Counted from the first letter of the stretch, positions 42,867-52,184 are shown. The stretch is DNA of 64,000 bases from CAZTVF01 sp964616985 (GCA_964616985.1 CAZTVF010000005.1:1-64000); one strand, 5' to 3'. Notes: a model not told the origin generated them from the letters alone. Made by a program: numbers and translations.

Positions 42867-45716
42867 TTACTTCGCCGGGGCCGAAGTGGGCGGCTCGGCG
42901 GCAGGCGTCATTATAACGCGTCCCATCCGCTCGGGCACGTGGTTATTGTTGCTGTGGACGGGCGACCACATGGATCGTTCCATGCCGTACATGTGACGCG
43001 TGCGGATGACGTTGAAGGCAATCTTCTGCCCGGTGGCGGCGTCCTTAACGCCCAAGGTCTTCCAGGGGATGGCGACTGTGAGCGTCCAGGACGTGGCGTC
43101 CTTGTCCGCGTGGACCTGCCAGGGGCCGTTCCAGTTGGCGTCCCAGACCTCGCCCTCGTACTGCGTGCCGATGGAATTGGCGACGAACTGGAAATAAGTC
43201 ATGGCACCGGCGTTGGGGTCGACGAAGATCTCGACACTGTCCTCGTTGTACACCGCCCCGTCGTGCTGCGTGACAGATGGCCTCATGTTCGCCAAGATCT
43301 TCTTATCTTCGAAACAACGGATGCTGAGGTATAGGGCATTGGCGTCGTGCAGCAGCCGCACCTCAGTGGGCTGGGCCGCGTTGGCGTCCCCCGTGGCGTT
43401 GACGAAGCCCGGCAGGGCCGACGCCTTCGCCCAGGCAGGGTCTTTGAGGCCATCCTCGATCTTGGGCCCCTTGGCCACCGCCGGGCACAGGGCGCGGGGC
43501 TGGCGGGCCAGCGCGACCGCTCGCGCGTCGATATTCACCGGCGGCTGCACCAGCGCGTTGGCGTCGGCTGCGAGGCCGACCGATACCACCGGGTGCGGCT
43601 GGACTTCGGCCGGGTTGCCTTCAAAGGCCAGGGCGAAGGACACCTCCCGCGATTCGCCCGCGGCAAGGTTGGCCTCCGCCCGCAGGGGCGAGACCTTCCA
43701 GCGGCAGTTGGCTGGCAGCGTCCACACAGCCGCCTGCGCCGCCGGCTGGGATGTCGCATTCCGCAGCGGCACCTTCACGGTACCGCAGACGGCGCCCGTT
43801 TCATCGCTGACGGCGAAGTCGCGGGCCGTCAGCGGCCGGACATATTGCAGCCCGCCGCCCGGTGGGACGTCGATCACCACGCGGATGCCGGCCGTGGACA
43901 ACGGTTGCCGATCGGCGTTGAGCGGGCGACGCTGCGCCGAACGTCCGCCACGCGCGACCTTTCGGTCGGTGGCTGCCGGCCCGGCGGGGTCTACGGCCGG
44001 GCTGAAGGCATAGTAGTCCTTGGCGTACCAGTCGGCACACCAGTCCAGGCCTCCGTGCATGCCGTAGAGGCCCCAGGGGTTGGGCAGCGGCATCACGTCG
44101 AAGTCGTGCTGCAGGGCCGGCTTGTCCCCGAACGACCATCGCTCTGGCGTGCCGGCGCGGGCGGCGTATTCCCACTGCGCCTCCGTCGGCAGATGTGCGC
44201 GCAGGCCCGTCTGCAGCGAAAGGCGGCGGCAGAAATCGGCCGCCTGCTGCCAAGTCAACTCGGCGGGCATCCTCGCCGCCGCCTGCTCGATCGCCGTCAC
44301 CACGCTCGGCGACAGCTTGACGTCTGTGGCCTGGCCGCTGACACCATCGGGCGTCTGGCCGGGAAGGTGCCCCATCACAGCGCAGTACTGCGCACCGGTC
44401 AAGCGGGAGGCGCTGATGTAGAAAGGCTTCGACAGCGTCACTTCGTGCTGCGGTCCTTCATCGGCCTCTCGCTGGGCCTCGTCGGCGGGCGAGCCCATCG
44501 TGAACTTTCCCGCGGGCACGAGCACCAGCGGCATCAGCACGCCTCCGGCCAACTCGAGGGATTCGGCCTTCGGAGCATTGGGGCCGCAGGCCAGGGCGGC
44601 CGCCGCCTGCATCATGGCGGCACGCGCGATGGCCGCCAGGCGAGGATTGGCGCCCGCGGAGGCCTCCACCGTTTTGAGGGCCTCCACGGCGGTCGGCGAG
44701 CCAAGCACTGAAAGGACGCGGACCGAGCGCAGGGAGGTCATCTCCTTGGCCTGCACCTGCACGGCCTCACGGTCCAGCAGTTCCTGCAGGCGCGCGCGGA
44801 CCTCTTCGGACTCGGTAGTCTTGAGGGCTTCTCGCAGCAGCGGGGCGGCGACAGGTCCGATCTTGGCGAGGGCGTCCGACGCGGCCTTGCGATTGGCGAA
44901 CTCATCGGCGTCCAGCTGTGTCACGAGCTTGGCGACCATGGCGGCATCGACCCCGCCGCTGGCATGCTTGGCGGCGATGAACTTCGCCGCCGCGTCGCCG
45001 GCGGCCACGAGGGACCATTGCGCATCGATCCCAACCGGCGCGGGCTCGCCCAGCCTGGCCCACAGCACTTCCATCTGCGATTTGGTAAGGTCCACGACCG
45101 CGGCGATGGCTTCGACCCGCACGTTGTCCAGCCCCCAGGCGATGATGCTACCGCCCGCGCCCTGGCCTTCGCAGACGAGGTTCGCTTCGGGGGCCTCGTG
45201 CGGCAGGACGACACTGACCTGGTGAATCGTGTTGTAGCTGGGCTCGTGGCCCCGGCTGTTGAGGGAGAGCTTGTCCCTGGCCGCCGGCTTGGGGTTGAGC
45301 TCATCGATCAACGTGAGGCTGCCGGCCGTCGCATCGGATCCCGTGAAGGTCAGACGTGTCAGCAGCTGTCCGCCGCCCGTGCGAAGCGACCACGACGAAC
45401 TGCTGGAGGGAAAGCTCATCAGCATGTATACATCGAGCGTCATCCGCAGGAACTTGTGCGGCGGGAGATTGTGAAGCGAAAGGGTCGGCCCCGCGTTCTC
45501 GAAGCGGCCCAGGAAGGTCCGCTTGATCCCGGAGGCGTTCTCGCGGCGGTCGCTGGACCACTCGCTGCCGACGCCGGCGGCGAAGTTGGATTCATAGACG
45601 AGCGTCTCGCCGCTGGTTCGCGACGAGGCTGCCGCCTTGGGGGCCTGCGCCTCGGCGGCCGAGAACACCGCCGCCAGCAGCGCGAAAGCACAAACGCTCC
45701 AACCTGCGATCCGCAT
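42867..45716 (-). CDS. Exported multidomain protein: SUMF1-type domain and C-terminal CBM9-like domain
   Basis: A 949-residue exported protein (signal peptide to about 23). An N-terminal concanavalin-like beta region covers about 40-210. A short helical HEAT-like stretch follows (about 255-330: DEFANRKAASDALAKIGPVAAPLLREAL). A formylglycine-generating-enzyme (SUMF1) type domain spans about 395-620 (MPLVLVPAGKFTMGSP; LPTEAQWEYAARAG; KVARGGRS). A CBM9/DOMON-like domain lies at about 725-935 (EVRLLHDANALYLSIRCFE; YNEDSVEIFVDPN; WTLTVAIPWKTLGV), likely to bind sugars. SUMF1 domains in such proteins are often non-catalytic. First gene of the operon with the hydrolase and FAD oxidoreductase; GGAG precedes the ATG. 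Confidence 0.8.
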   Translation of the reverse strand: MRIAGWSVCAFALLAAVFSAAEAQAPKAAASSRTSGETLVYESNFAAGVGSEWSSDRRENASGIKRTFLGRFENAGPTLSLHNLPPHKFLRMTLDVYMLMSFPSSSSSWSLRTGGGQLLTRLTFTGSDATAGSLTLIDELNPKPAARDKLSLNSRGHEPSYNTIHQVSVVLPHEAPEANLVCEGQGAGGSIIAWGLDNVRVEAIAAVVDLTKSQMEVLWARLGEPAPVGIDAQWSLVAAGDAAAKFIAAKHASGGVDAAMVAKLVTQLDADEFANRKAASDALAKIGPVAAPLLREALKTTESEEVRARLQELLDREAVQVQAKEMTSLRSVRVLSVLGSPTAVEALKTVEASAGANPRLAAIARAAMMQAAAALACGPNAPKAESLELAGGVLMPLVLVPAGKFTMGSPADEAQREADEGPQHEVTLSKPFYISASRLTGAQYCAVMGHLPGQTPDGVSGQATDVKLSPSVVTAIEQAAARMPAELTWQQAADFCRRLSLQTGLRAHLPTEAQWEYAARAGTPERWSFGDKPALQHDFDVMPLPNPWGLYGMHGGLDWCADWYAKDYYAFSPAVDPAGPAATDRKVARGGRSAQRRPLNADRQPLSTAGIRVVIDVPPGGGLQYVRPLTARDFAVSDETGAVCGTVKVPLRNATSQPAAQAAVWTLPANCRWKVSPLRAEANLAAGESREVSFALAFEGNPAEVQPHPVVSVGLAADANALVQPPVNIDARAVALARQPRALCPAVAKGPKIEDGLKDPAWAKASALPGFVNATGDANAAQPTEVRLLHDANALYLSIRCFEDKKILANMRPSVTQHDGAVYNEDSVEIFVDPNAGAMTYFQFVANSIGTQYEGEVWDANWNGPWQVHADKDATSWTLTVAIPWKTLGVKDAATGQKIAFNVIRTRHMYGMERSMWSPVHSNNNHVPERMGRVIMTPAAEPPTSAPAK

Positions 45717-45789
45717 GAGATGGCTCCGTAGAGGTGATGCCCCTATTCTCTAGCCACCCCTGGACGAAATGCAAGGAAATAGATTACGC

Positions 45790-45921
45790 GTGGGGCCAGA
45801 AATCGGAAGCACGAAGCCCAAAAACTCGAAGCACGAAGCCCAAAAACTCGAAGCACGAAGCACGAAATCCGAAACAAGCCCGAATACGGGTTCGGATTTC
45901 GTGCTTCGGATTTCGGATTTC
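45790..45921. repeat. Intergenic GAAGCACGAA / TTCGGATTTC repeats
   Basis: The unit CGAAGCACGAAGCCCAAAAACT is present about two and a half times at 45808-45860. It is followed by a hairpin of CACGAAATCCGAA (about 45860-45875) with TTCGGATTTCGTG (about 45891-45903). The gap holds no gene. Confidence 0.6.
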
Positions 45922-46899
45922 TCAGGCGCCTCCAGCGGCGACAAACGCCTCGTAGGCCCAGTCGTCCCACTCGTTCTTGACGCCGATGCCGGGCAGGTCG
46001 GGATAGTTCTTGGCGATCAGGCCGCCGCGGAACGTATCCACCATGCGGCGCGTCTCGCGCTCGATCAACTCGCGGTCGCCCGTCGGCAGCACCTTCTGGA
46101 TATCGCATGGCGAGTACAGCCCAACGCCGTGCTTGCGCAGTTTGGCCGCCAGGGCCGGCAGATCGTACACGGCCGGCTGATCGAACTGCAGGCAGTCGAT
46201 GCCCGCCTCGCACAGGTCGTCCACCAGGGCCCAGTTGTAGCCGCACGAGTGCTGGATCACCTTCATGCCGTACTGATGGGCCTTGCCCGTGAGACGCTCG
46301 TACAGCGGGCGGAAGATGTCTCGCCACATGGCCGGGCTCATCAGGGTGCGGTCCTGGATGCCCAGGTCCTCGCAGAACATGATGCCGTCAACGCCGGCCT
46401 TGCCGTACTGCTCGATCACGCCCTCCAGCATCGTGGTGACGCGGTCGTGGAGGATGTCGATGCGCTCGCGTTCCTCGATGAGGTCGAGGAAGTAGATCTC
46501 CATCTTCCGCAGGTAGCGGCAGGTGGCGAAGGGCCAGCCGGGCATCCAGCCCAGGCGGAAGCGGTCGGTACCCGAGGCGGCCAGGTCGCGGGCGCCCTGG
46601 AAGAAGGCGGGGTTGGCCAGGTCCGGCAACTGCAGGCCCTCGAGCTTGTCCCACGTGTCCAGGGCGGGCTTGAAGATCTCGCCGCCCTGCGACATGCCCG
46701 AGATGCGGTGCCACACGTTGCCCCAGGCGTCGGTGCGAAACTCGATCTCGCCCTCCGTCCACACCTCGGCTTTGAAGCCATCGTTGACCCCGCAGCCGGC
46801 GAAGTCGTTGCGGCGGTCGCGGTCGAAGTTCAGGCCGATGCGCTCTTCGCAGCGGCACTCGATGTTCTGGCGAATCACTTCACGCGGGGTCAAGGGCAT
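45922..46899 (-). CDS. UROD-fold protein with HxCG metal-binding motif
   Basis: The 325-residue protein belongs to the UROD/MtaA/CmuA superfamily. It has DGIMFCEDLGIQDRTLMSPAMW and IQHSCGYNWALVDDLCEAGIDCLQ; the His-x-Cys-Gly motif matches the zinc site of corrinoid:CoM-type methyltransferases rather than of heme-pathway UROD. A role in methyl transfer is therefore plausible, with unknown substrate. No corrinoid protein gene is adjacent. The ATG at 46899, with GGAG upstream, is preferred to one at 46911. It is followed upstream on the same strand by the GH42-like gene. Confidence 0.78.
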   Translation of the reverse strand: MPLTPREVIRQNIECRCEERIGLNFDRDRRNDFAGCGVNDGFKAEVWTEGEIEFRTDAWGNVWHRISGMSQGGEIFKPALDTWDKLEGLQLPDLANPAFFQGARDLAASGTDRFRLGWMPGWPFATCRYLRKMEIYFLDLIEERERIDILHDRVTTMLEGVIEQYGKAGVDGIMFCEDLGIQDRTLMSPAMWRDIFRPLYERLTGKAHQYGMKVIQHSCGYNWALVDDLCEAGIDCLQFDQPAVYDLPALAAKLRKHGVGLYSPCDIQKVLPTGDRELIERETRRMVDTFRGGLIAKNYPDLPGIGVKNEWDDWAYEAFVAAGGA

Positions 46900-46959
46900 C
46901 GCGGGCTCCATTCGTTTCAGGCTGTGGTTGCAGGGATTATCCGCTCCCCGGCGCGCCGG

Positions 46960-48531
46960 TCAAGCCTTCCTCGCGGCCGAGTCGCTGCGGCCATAGGCGT
47001 GCAGCCGGAATCGGCACAGGGTGAGGCGGTCGTGCAGCACCACGCCGGTGCCGTGGCAGGACTCGTCGCCGTTGAGGCGGCGGGTGGCAAGGAACTCGCC
47101 GCTGGCATAGCGGCCCTCGTCCGATTCCAGGATCTCCGCCGCGACCAGCGAGCCGTCCGTCGGCTCGGAGGTGAAGATGATGTTGTAGCCCATGGCCAGG
47201 AATACCCCGCCGCCAAGCGATACCAGCAGGGCCGAGCCGGGCACGGCACACTCGGCCAGCTTGCGGCTGGTCCGCGGCCGCAGGCGGAAGCCATCCAGTT
47301 CCACCATCCACGACTCGTCATCGGCCTGTTGCAGGAAGCCCGCGGTCCTGCCCTGGGCCGCCGCCTCGGCCAGGGGCGGCCCCATCTCTCGAAGTGCGGC
47401 ATACACGTCGGCCAGCGGGTGGGGGGCCTTCATTGCGTCAATGCCGAACGGCGCGAACCCGATGGCCCCGTGCTGCCCGATCGCGTAGAGGCACTTGGCC
47501 GCGGCGGCGGGCGTGGCGTTGGTCTCGGGGACGAACAGCGGGTTGTCCTCGCGGGCATAGTCGGCCGCGTGGTGGCGGAAGTCAGGCTGGTAGATGTCCG
47601 GCGCCAACAGGGCGATGCTCGGCGCCGCGGCCCGCCAGATTTCGTACACCTTGGTTACCGGCCCGCCGCTGGGATACTGTCCGGGCTTGTAGCCCGGCCC
47701 GGCGATCAGCCACGCGTTGGCGTACATCGGCAGGTCGTACTCGGCCTTGCCCGCGCGGGCCATCTGCTCCACGTACCGCGCCACGTGCCAGGCCATGAAT
47801 ACTTCGTCGGCCTCGCCCGCGAAGACCTCGGCCCACGTGCCCTGCATGCGTGCGCCCGCGGCATCCCACGCGTCGCGGATGGGCGCACTGAGCCGGTCGC
47901 GGCGCCGGGCCAGGTGCGACATCAACTCCGCCGGCACGGCCTGGGCGAACGCCGCCTCGGCCGCGGCCGAGCGGTCGCGGGCGATCGACAGCACGCCTGT
48001 CTCGTTCTCCACCTGCACCATCAGCACGGTGTGGCGGTCGGCGTCGATCTGGCCGATGCGTCTCATCACCGCCGCGAACGCCCGGGCGTCGGCGGCCAGC
48101 ACGGCGGGGCTGAACATGCTCAGCGTCCAGCTGGGCTTGCCCGCTTCGCCCTCGGCACGGGGGAATCGCTTGAGGTCGGTTTTCACCCACGCGGGGGCGT
48201 AGCAGGAGATCGCGTTCTTCATCGCCCCGAACCACAGGAACACCAGGTGCAGCCCGCGGCTGCGGCACGACTCGACGATGCCCTCGAGCAGCGTGAAATC
48301 GAACCGGCCTTCGACGGCCTCGACGAGGTCCCAGTACAGCGGCAGGATGGCCAGGTTGGAGTTTAGGCTCACCAGGCCGTCGAGCACCGGCTGGATGTAC
48401 TCGAGGTTGGACCCCGAGCTGTTGTTCGTCTGCCCGCCCAGCAGGATGCTCGGCCGCCCTTCAATCACCAGTTTGCCTCGCCCGCCGGCGGTCTGTGCGG
48501 GCGGGATGATCTTGATCCAGTCGTGGCTCAT
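46960..48531 (-). CDS. Glycoside hydrolase (GH42/GH35-like with DUF5597-type C-terminus)
   Basis: The 523 residues form a clan-A TIM-barrel glycosidase. An N-terminal FLIDGRP-like equivalent (LVIEGRPSILLGGQTNNSS) is followed by LHLVFLWFG, the acid/base Glu177 in MVQVENETG, and the probable nucleophile Glu336 in FVPETN. The C-terminal beta-rich part fits the DUF5597 type. Related enzymes act on beta-galactosides or other beta-linked sugars; the specificity here is unknown. No signal peptide is seen. The ATG at 48531 has GGAG 7 nt upstream; the frame stays open further upstream, but that part is antisense of the next gene. Confidence 0.82.
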   Translation of the reverse strand: MSHDWIKIIPPAQTAGGRGKLVIEGRPSILLGGQTNNSSGSNLEYIQPVLDGLVSLNSNLAILPLYWDLVEAVEGRFDFTLLEGIVESCRSRGLHLVFLWFGAMKNAISCYAPAWVKTDLKRFPRAEGEAGKPSWTLSMFSPAVLAADARAFAAVMRRIGQIDADRHTVLMVQVENETGVLSIARDRSAAAEAAFAQAVPAELMSHLARRRDRLSAPIRDAWDAAGARMQGTWAEVFAGEADEVFMAWHVARYVEQMARAGKAEYDLPMYANAWLIAGPGYKPGQYPSGGPVTKVYEIWRAAAPSIALLAPDIYQPDFRHHAADYAREDNPLFVPETNATPAAAAKCLYAIGQHGAIGFAPFGIDAMKAPHPLADVYAALREMGPPLAEAAAQGRTAGFLQQADDESWMVELDGFRLRPRTSRKLAECAVPGSALLVSLGGGVFLAMGYNIIFTSEPTDGSLVAAEILESDEGRYASGEFLATRRLNGDESCHGTGVVLHDRLTLCRFRLHAYGRSDSAARKA

Positions 48532-48572
48532 GCGTGCTCCGTTGATGACGTTAATGAGGCTTGGCCGAGGGG

Positions 48573-49574
48573 TTAGTGCCGGGTGCTCCCGGCCAGTTGG
48601 CAGTAGTGTTTGAGCAGGCGGACGTAGGTGTGGAAGTCGGCGAGGCTGACGCCGGGCGGGGTCTGGTGGTCGGTGGAGGGAAGGAAACCGCCGCTGCGCA
48701 TGACGGGCAGGAGGCGTTCGCACTCGGCCGTGATGGCGGCCTCGCCCAGGTGCGTGACGGTCTTGTCGAAGCCGCCGATCATCCGCCACGTGGGGTAGAG
48801 GCGGCGGAGTTCGGCCACGTCCACGCCGGCCATCCGCTCCAGCGGCAGGCAGCCTTCGATGCCGGCCGCCTGCATCCAGGGCACGACGGGCATGACGTCG
48901 CCGTCGGTGTCGACCATGGGGATCACGCCCGCCTGCTTGAGCCGCGGCACGATGCGGCGGTAGCGGGGGGCGATGAACTCGTCGAACTGCTCGCGGCTGA
49001 GCATCGGGCCGTGGTTGTAGGAGAGGTCCTCGGCGAAGGTCAGCACGTCGGGGGCGAGGATCGCCAGCACCTGGTCGAGGACGGCATTGTTCCAGCGGCA
49101 CAGGTCGTCGTTGATGCGGTGCATGAGGGCCGGCTGGTCGTAGAAGGCGAAGAGGTGGGGCTCGACGCCGAAGATCTCGCGCGGGAACCAGAAGAAACCG
49201 TCGATCTGCATCCAGACCACGACGTCGCCCGTGGCCTGGGCGGCGGCGATGCGGCGGAGATTGGCCGTATCCAGAACGGGCGCCTGCCGCAGCGTGGGCG
49301 CGACGACGCGTTCGTAGTCGGCCTCGCTGTCGATGTAGCCCGCGCTGCGGGGCCTGTCGGCCGGGCGGGGCAGGGTCCACCGCGGGCTGATCCACACCCA
49401 TTCGTTGACGGCCAGGCCGAAGTGCCGCAGCGTGTCCTCGCGCGAGAGCTTGGGCAGCCCCTCGCCGCACCATCGCTCGAGCGTCTTGTCCCACCAGGAA
49501 ATCCATTCCATCGCCGGCAGGGCGCCCGCCGGCTGGAAGTTCATGAGGGCCTTGAACTGCTGGCGGATGTTCAT
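48573..49574 (-). CDS. UROD-fold protein (third copy in window)
   Basis: The 333 residues show the UROD-superfamily pattern: MNIRQQFKALMNFQPAGALPAMEW, LTFAEDLSYNHGPMLSREQFDEFIAPRYRRIVPRLKQAGV, IPMVDTDGDVMPVVPWMQAAGIEGCLPLERMAG and RMIGGFDKTV. It is closer to the protein at 34500 than to that at 45922 and lacks the HxCG motif. The role is unknown. Its start overlaps the stop of the nucleoside hydrolase gene by 4 bp, so the two are translationally coupled and probably act in one pathway. Confidence 0.75.
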   Translation of the reverse strand: MNIRQQFKALMNFQPAGALPAMEWISWWDKTLERWCGEGLPKLSREDTLRHFGLAVNEWVWISPRWTLPRPADRPRSAGYIDSEADYERVVAPTLRQAPVLDTANLRRIAAAQATGDVVVWMQIDGFFWFPREIFGVEPHLFAFYDQPALMHRINDDLCRWNNAVLDQVLAILAPDVLTFAEDLSYNHGPMLSREQFDEFIAPRYRRIVPRLKQAGVIPMVDTDGDVMPVVPWMQAAGIEGCLPLERMAGVDVAELRRLYPTWRMIGGFDKTVTHLGEAAITAECERLLPVMRSGGFLPSTDHQTPPGVSLADFHTYVRLLKHYCQLAGSTRH

Positions 49575-50488
49575 CGTGTGGCCTCCGCTCCCATCACGGT
49601 CGAAAGGAACAGCTCGCGCAGGCCCGGCGCGTTGGCTTCGGTGGTGACGTGGATGCTGGCGCCGTTGCTGCCGGCGACGGTCATGCCGCGGGTGCAGTCG
49701 CCGCGCGTCTCCACGCGGATGGACATCGGCTGCGTCTTATAGAACGTGCGGTCGAAGGCGTGCACCATCGGGAACAGGTCGTACATCACCGGCCCGGGTT
49801 TCCAGTTCTGGCCCGGATGCCACACGTCGATCGCCTTGCCCATCGCGATCGCCAGGGGGGAACGGCTGCGGCGGAAGACGTCGCATTCGGCCATCGTCAG
49901 CGTGAACTGTCGCGTCACGCTCCAGGTGCCCATGTGGATCGGCACGCCGCTGGTCAGCACGATGTCCGACGCGACGTAGTCGTACGCCACGTTATGCTCG
50001 CAGCGGTTGAGGACCATTTCACCGCCCATCATGGCGATGTATTGGATCTTGCCCGCAATGTCGGGCCGCCTCCGCAAGGCCGTCGCGATGTTCGTCAGCG
50101 GGCCGATGCACGCCAGCACGATCTCGCCCGCGTTCTGCTCCACGGTGCGGATGATGAGGTCCACCGCGTCCTGCCCGGAGGGATCGTCGATCGCTTCCTC
50201 GGGCAGGGCGAAGGCGTAGTGGTTCATCGACCGCGACATGTCGTGCTGCTCGGCGAGCTCCTGGGGGCCCACCGGCCGCAGGGGCAGTTCCATGCCCGCC
50301 GCTACGGGGATGTCATCGCGGCCGAGATATCGCAGCAGTCGCTTGACCAGCCTCACCCGCTTGTCGCTGGGCCAAGTGACGGTCGTGATCGCCTTGATCT
50401 GGAGCTCCGGGCGGAGCGCCGCGAACCATATCGCCAGGAGGTCGTCGATGTCCTGGCCCGGATCAGTGTCGATGAGAATTCTCTGCAT
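49571..50488 (-). CDS. Nucleoside hydrolase (inosine-uridine preferring type)
   Basis: The 305-residue protein is of the IUNH family, which hydrolyses the N-glycosidic bond of ribonucleosides. The calcium- and ribose-binding signature is RILIDTDPGQDIDDLLAI (residues 3-20; a one-residue longer spacing than DTDPGIDD). Other family parts are VLACIGPLTNIATALRR and IAMMGGE. In planctomycetes such genes also sit in sugar-catabolic clusters where the natural substrate is uncertain. It is the first gene of a minus-strand set with two UROD-fold proteins and a glycosidase. No strong ribosome-binding site is seen. Confidence 0.88.
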   Translation of the reverse strand: MQRILIDTDPGQDIDDLLAIWFAALRPELQIKAITTVTWPSDKRVRLVKRLLRYLGRDDIPVAAGMELPLRPVGPQELAEQHDMSRSMNHYAFALPEEAIDDPSGQDAVDLIIRTVEQNAGEIVLACIGPLTNIATALRRRPDIAGKIQYIAMMGGEMVLNRCEHNVAYDYVASDIVLTSGVPIHMGTWSVTRQFTLTMAECDVFRRSRSPLAIAMGKAIDVWHPGQNWKPGPVMYDLFPMVHAFDRTFYKTQPMSIRVETRGDCTRGMTVAGSNGASIHVTTEANAPGLRELFLSTVMGAEATR

Positions 50489-50565
50489 GCGATGATTGTA
50501 CGGGAAGACAGGCGATTGGGGAATTCCCGTCAGACCTCATTGGGGAAATACCCGTCCGATCTCAT

Positions 50566-50636
50566 GGGTGGCGGCCTTCCCAGGCCGTCGCCTGCAGCGC
50601 CCGTCTTGGGTGGCGGCCTTCCCAGGCCGCCGCCTC
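50566..50636. repeat. Two GGCGGCC-family palindromes
   Basis: Two GGTGGCGGCCTTCCCAGGCC-type units start near 50566 and 50608, between the divergent nucleoside hydrolase and aroA genes. Confidence 0.7.
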
Positions 50637-50698
50637 TTGCCAGACGTATTCTTGCAGAGACCGCCGCTCCCGCATACCATGTCGATACGAGGTGATCG

Positions 50699-51979
50699 AT
50701 GGATCTGATTGTCGGAAACTCCCCGAACTTGCATGGCACGGTGAAGATCCCGGCCAACAAGAGCCACTCGTTCCGCGCGCTGATCATGGCGGCGCTGGGC
50801 GAGGGCACCAGCCGGATCGTGAACCCGGCCGTGTCCAATGACTGGATGCTGGGGACCGAGGCGCTGGAGATGTTCGGCGCGCGGATCGAGCCCAAGGCCA
50901 ACGCCGTGTGGGAAGTCACGGGCACCGCGGGCAAACTCACCACGCCCGAGGATGTAATCAACTGCGGCAACAGCGGCATTATCCTGCGATTCTTCACCGC
51001 CCTGGCCGCCTGCTGCGAGGGGTACACTGTGCTGACGGGCGACGAGTCGCTGCGGCACATCCGCCTCTGCCAGCCGCTCATCGACGCGATCAACGCCCTT
51101 GGCGCGTTCGCCGTGTCCACCAAGGGCGACGGGCATGCCCCGCTGGTGGTCCGGGGGCGGCTTCGCGGTGGCAGCGCCGAGATCGACGGCATGGACTCCC
51201 AGCCGGTGTCGGCCCTGCTGATTGCCTCGGCCCTGGCCGACGCCCCGACCGAGCTGATCGTCCGCCGCGCGGGCGAGAAGCCGTGGGTGGGCATGACGCT
51301 GGCGTGGATGGACCTGTGCAAGGCCGAGTACTCCAACACGAACTTCGAACACTATCGCGTCCGCGGCAAGAGCCGCTGGCACGCCTTCGAGAGCCACATC
51401 CCGCTGGACTGGTCGGCGGCGCTGTACCCCATCGCCGCGGCGGTGCTGACGCCCAACAGCGAGGTTCACATCCCGGGCCTGGACTACCGCGACACGCAGG
51501 GCGACAAGATGGTCGTCGACGTGCTGCGGAAGATGGGGGCCCAGATCGACACGGCCGACCGCTCGGTGGTGGCGCGTTCCAGCACGCTCAAGGGCATGAC
51601 CATCGACTGCAACGACTTCATCGACCAGTTCATGCTGCTGGCCGTGATCGGCGCCTGCGCCGAGGGCGAGACCGTTCTCACCAACGCCGAGGTCTGCCGC
51701 TACAAGGAATGCGACCGCATCACCGAGATGCGAAAGGCGCTGCAGGCCATGGGGGCCAACGTCGAGGAACGCCCTGACGGCCTGGTGATCCGCAAGAGCC
51801 AACTGCACTCCGCCCGCCTCGACAGCCGAGGCGACCATCGCATGGTCATGACCATGGCCGTCGCCGGCCTGTTGGCCGAGGGCGAAACCATCATCACCAA
51901 GCCCGACTGCGTGAAGAAGACCTTCCCCCATTTCGTCGAGCAGATGCAGCAACTGGGTTGCGACATGCAAATGTCCTGA
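50699..51979 (+). CDS. aroA: 3-phosphoshikimate 1-carboxyvinyltransferase (EPSP synthase)
   Basis: AroA joins phosphoenolpyruvate to shikimate 3-phosphate in the aromatic amino-acid pathway. The 426 residues contain the N-terminal KSHSFR motif (Lys21, Ser22, Arg26), a variant of the GNAGT loop (NCGNSGIILRF), DSQPVSALLIASAL, and the C-terminal RYKECDRITEMRKALQAMG and DHRMVMTMAVAG signatures. The loop variation from the E. coli-type GNAGTTMRPL marks a divergent class. AGGTGATCG precedes the ATG. No other aro gene is nearby. Confidence 0.93.
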   Translation: MDLIVGNSPNLHGTVKIPANKSHSFRALIMAALGEGTSRIVNPAVSNDWMLGTEALEMFGARIEPKANAVWEVTGTAGKLTTPEDVINCGNSGIILRFFTALAACCEGYTVLTGDESLRHIRLCQPLIDAINALGAFAVSTKGDGHAPLVVRGRLRGGSAEIDGMDSQPVSALLIASALADAPTELIVRRAGEKPWVGMTLAWMDLCKAEYSNTNFEHYRVRGKSRWHAFESHIPLDWSAALYPIAAAVLTPNSEVHIPGLDYRDTQGDKMVVDVLRKMGAQIDTADRSVVARSSTLKGMTIDCNDFIDQFMLLAVIGACAEGETVLTNAEVCRYKECDRITEMRKALQAMGANVEERPDGLVIRKSQLHSARLDSRGDHRMVMTMAVAGLLAEGETIITKPDCVKKTFPHFVEQMQQLGCDMQMS

Positions 51980-52032
51980 GAAAAGCTGCTTGCGTCACCG
52001 CAGGCCGACGTGCGAGAGAGCTTTTTGGGAGT

Positions 52033-52064
52033 AATTTCGCGAAGTTTTTCGAGTCCTGCGAAAT
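52033..52064. other. AATTTCGC / GCGAAATT inverted repeat
   Basis: Two 8-bp arms lie between aroA and the tRNA promoter. It may terminate aroA or regulate the tRNA, but it lacks a T-run. Confidence 0.3.
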
Positions 52065-52068
52065 TGCT

Positions 52069-52096
52069 CTTGACCGATTCGCCCTTTCTCTATAAT
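52069..52096 (+). promoter_or_regulatory. Promoter of tRNA-Lys
   Basis: A perfect TATAAT at 52091-52096 is preceded by CTTGAC (52069-52074) at a spacing of 16 nt. It lies about 15 bp before the tRNA. Confidence 0.65.
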
Positions 52097-52111
52097 GTTA
52101 CCAATCCGTTC

Positions 52112-52184
52112 GCGCCGCTAGCTCAGTTGGTAGAGCAGGTGACTCTTAATCACCGGGTCGTAGGTTCGACTCCTACGCGGCGCA
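52112..52184 (+). tRNA. tRNA-Lys (anticodon CUU)
   Basis: The 73-nt sequence folds as a full cloverleaf. It has an acceptor stem GCGCCGC/GCGGCGC with discriminator A, a D arm GCTC...GAGC, and an anticodon stem GGTGA/TCACC with a CTCTTAA loop whose anticodon CTT is at 52145-52147. The T arm is TAGG-TTCGACT-CCTA. The CCA end is not encoded and must be added after transcription. Confidence 0.97.

Noticed and set aside
50566..50636. Terminators for aroA or the nucleoside hydrolase gene
   Set aside because: The palindromes lie upstream of both divergent genes and lack T-runs, so they are repeat elements rather than intrinsic terminators.
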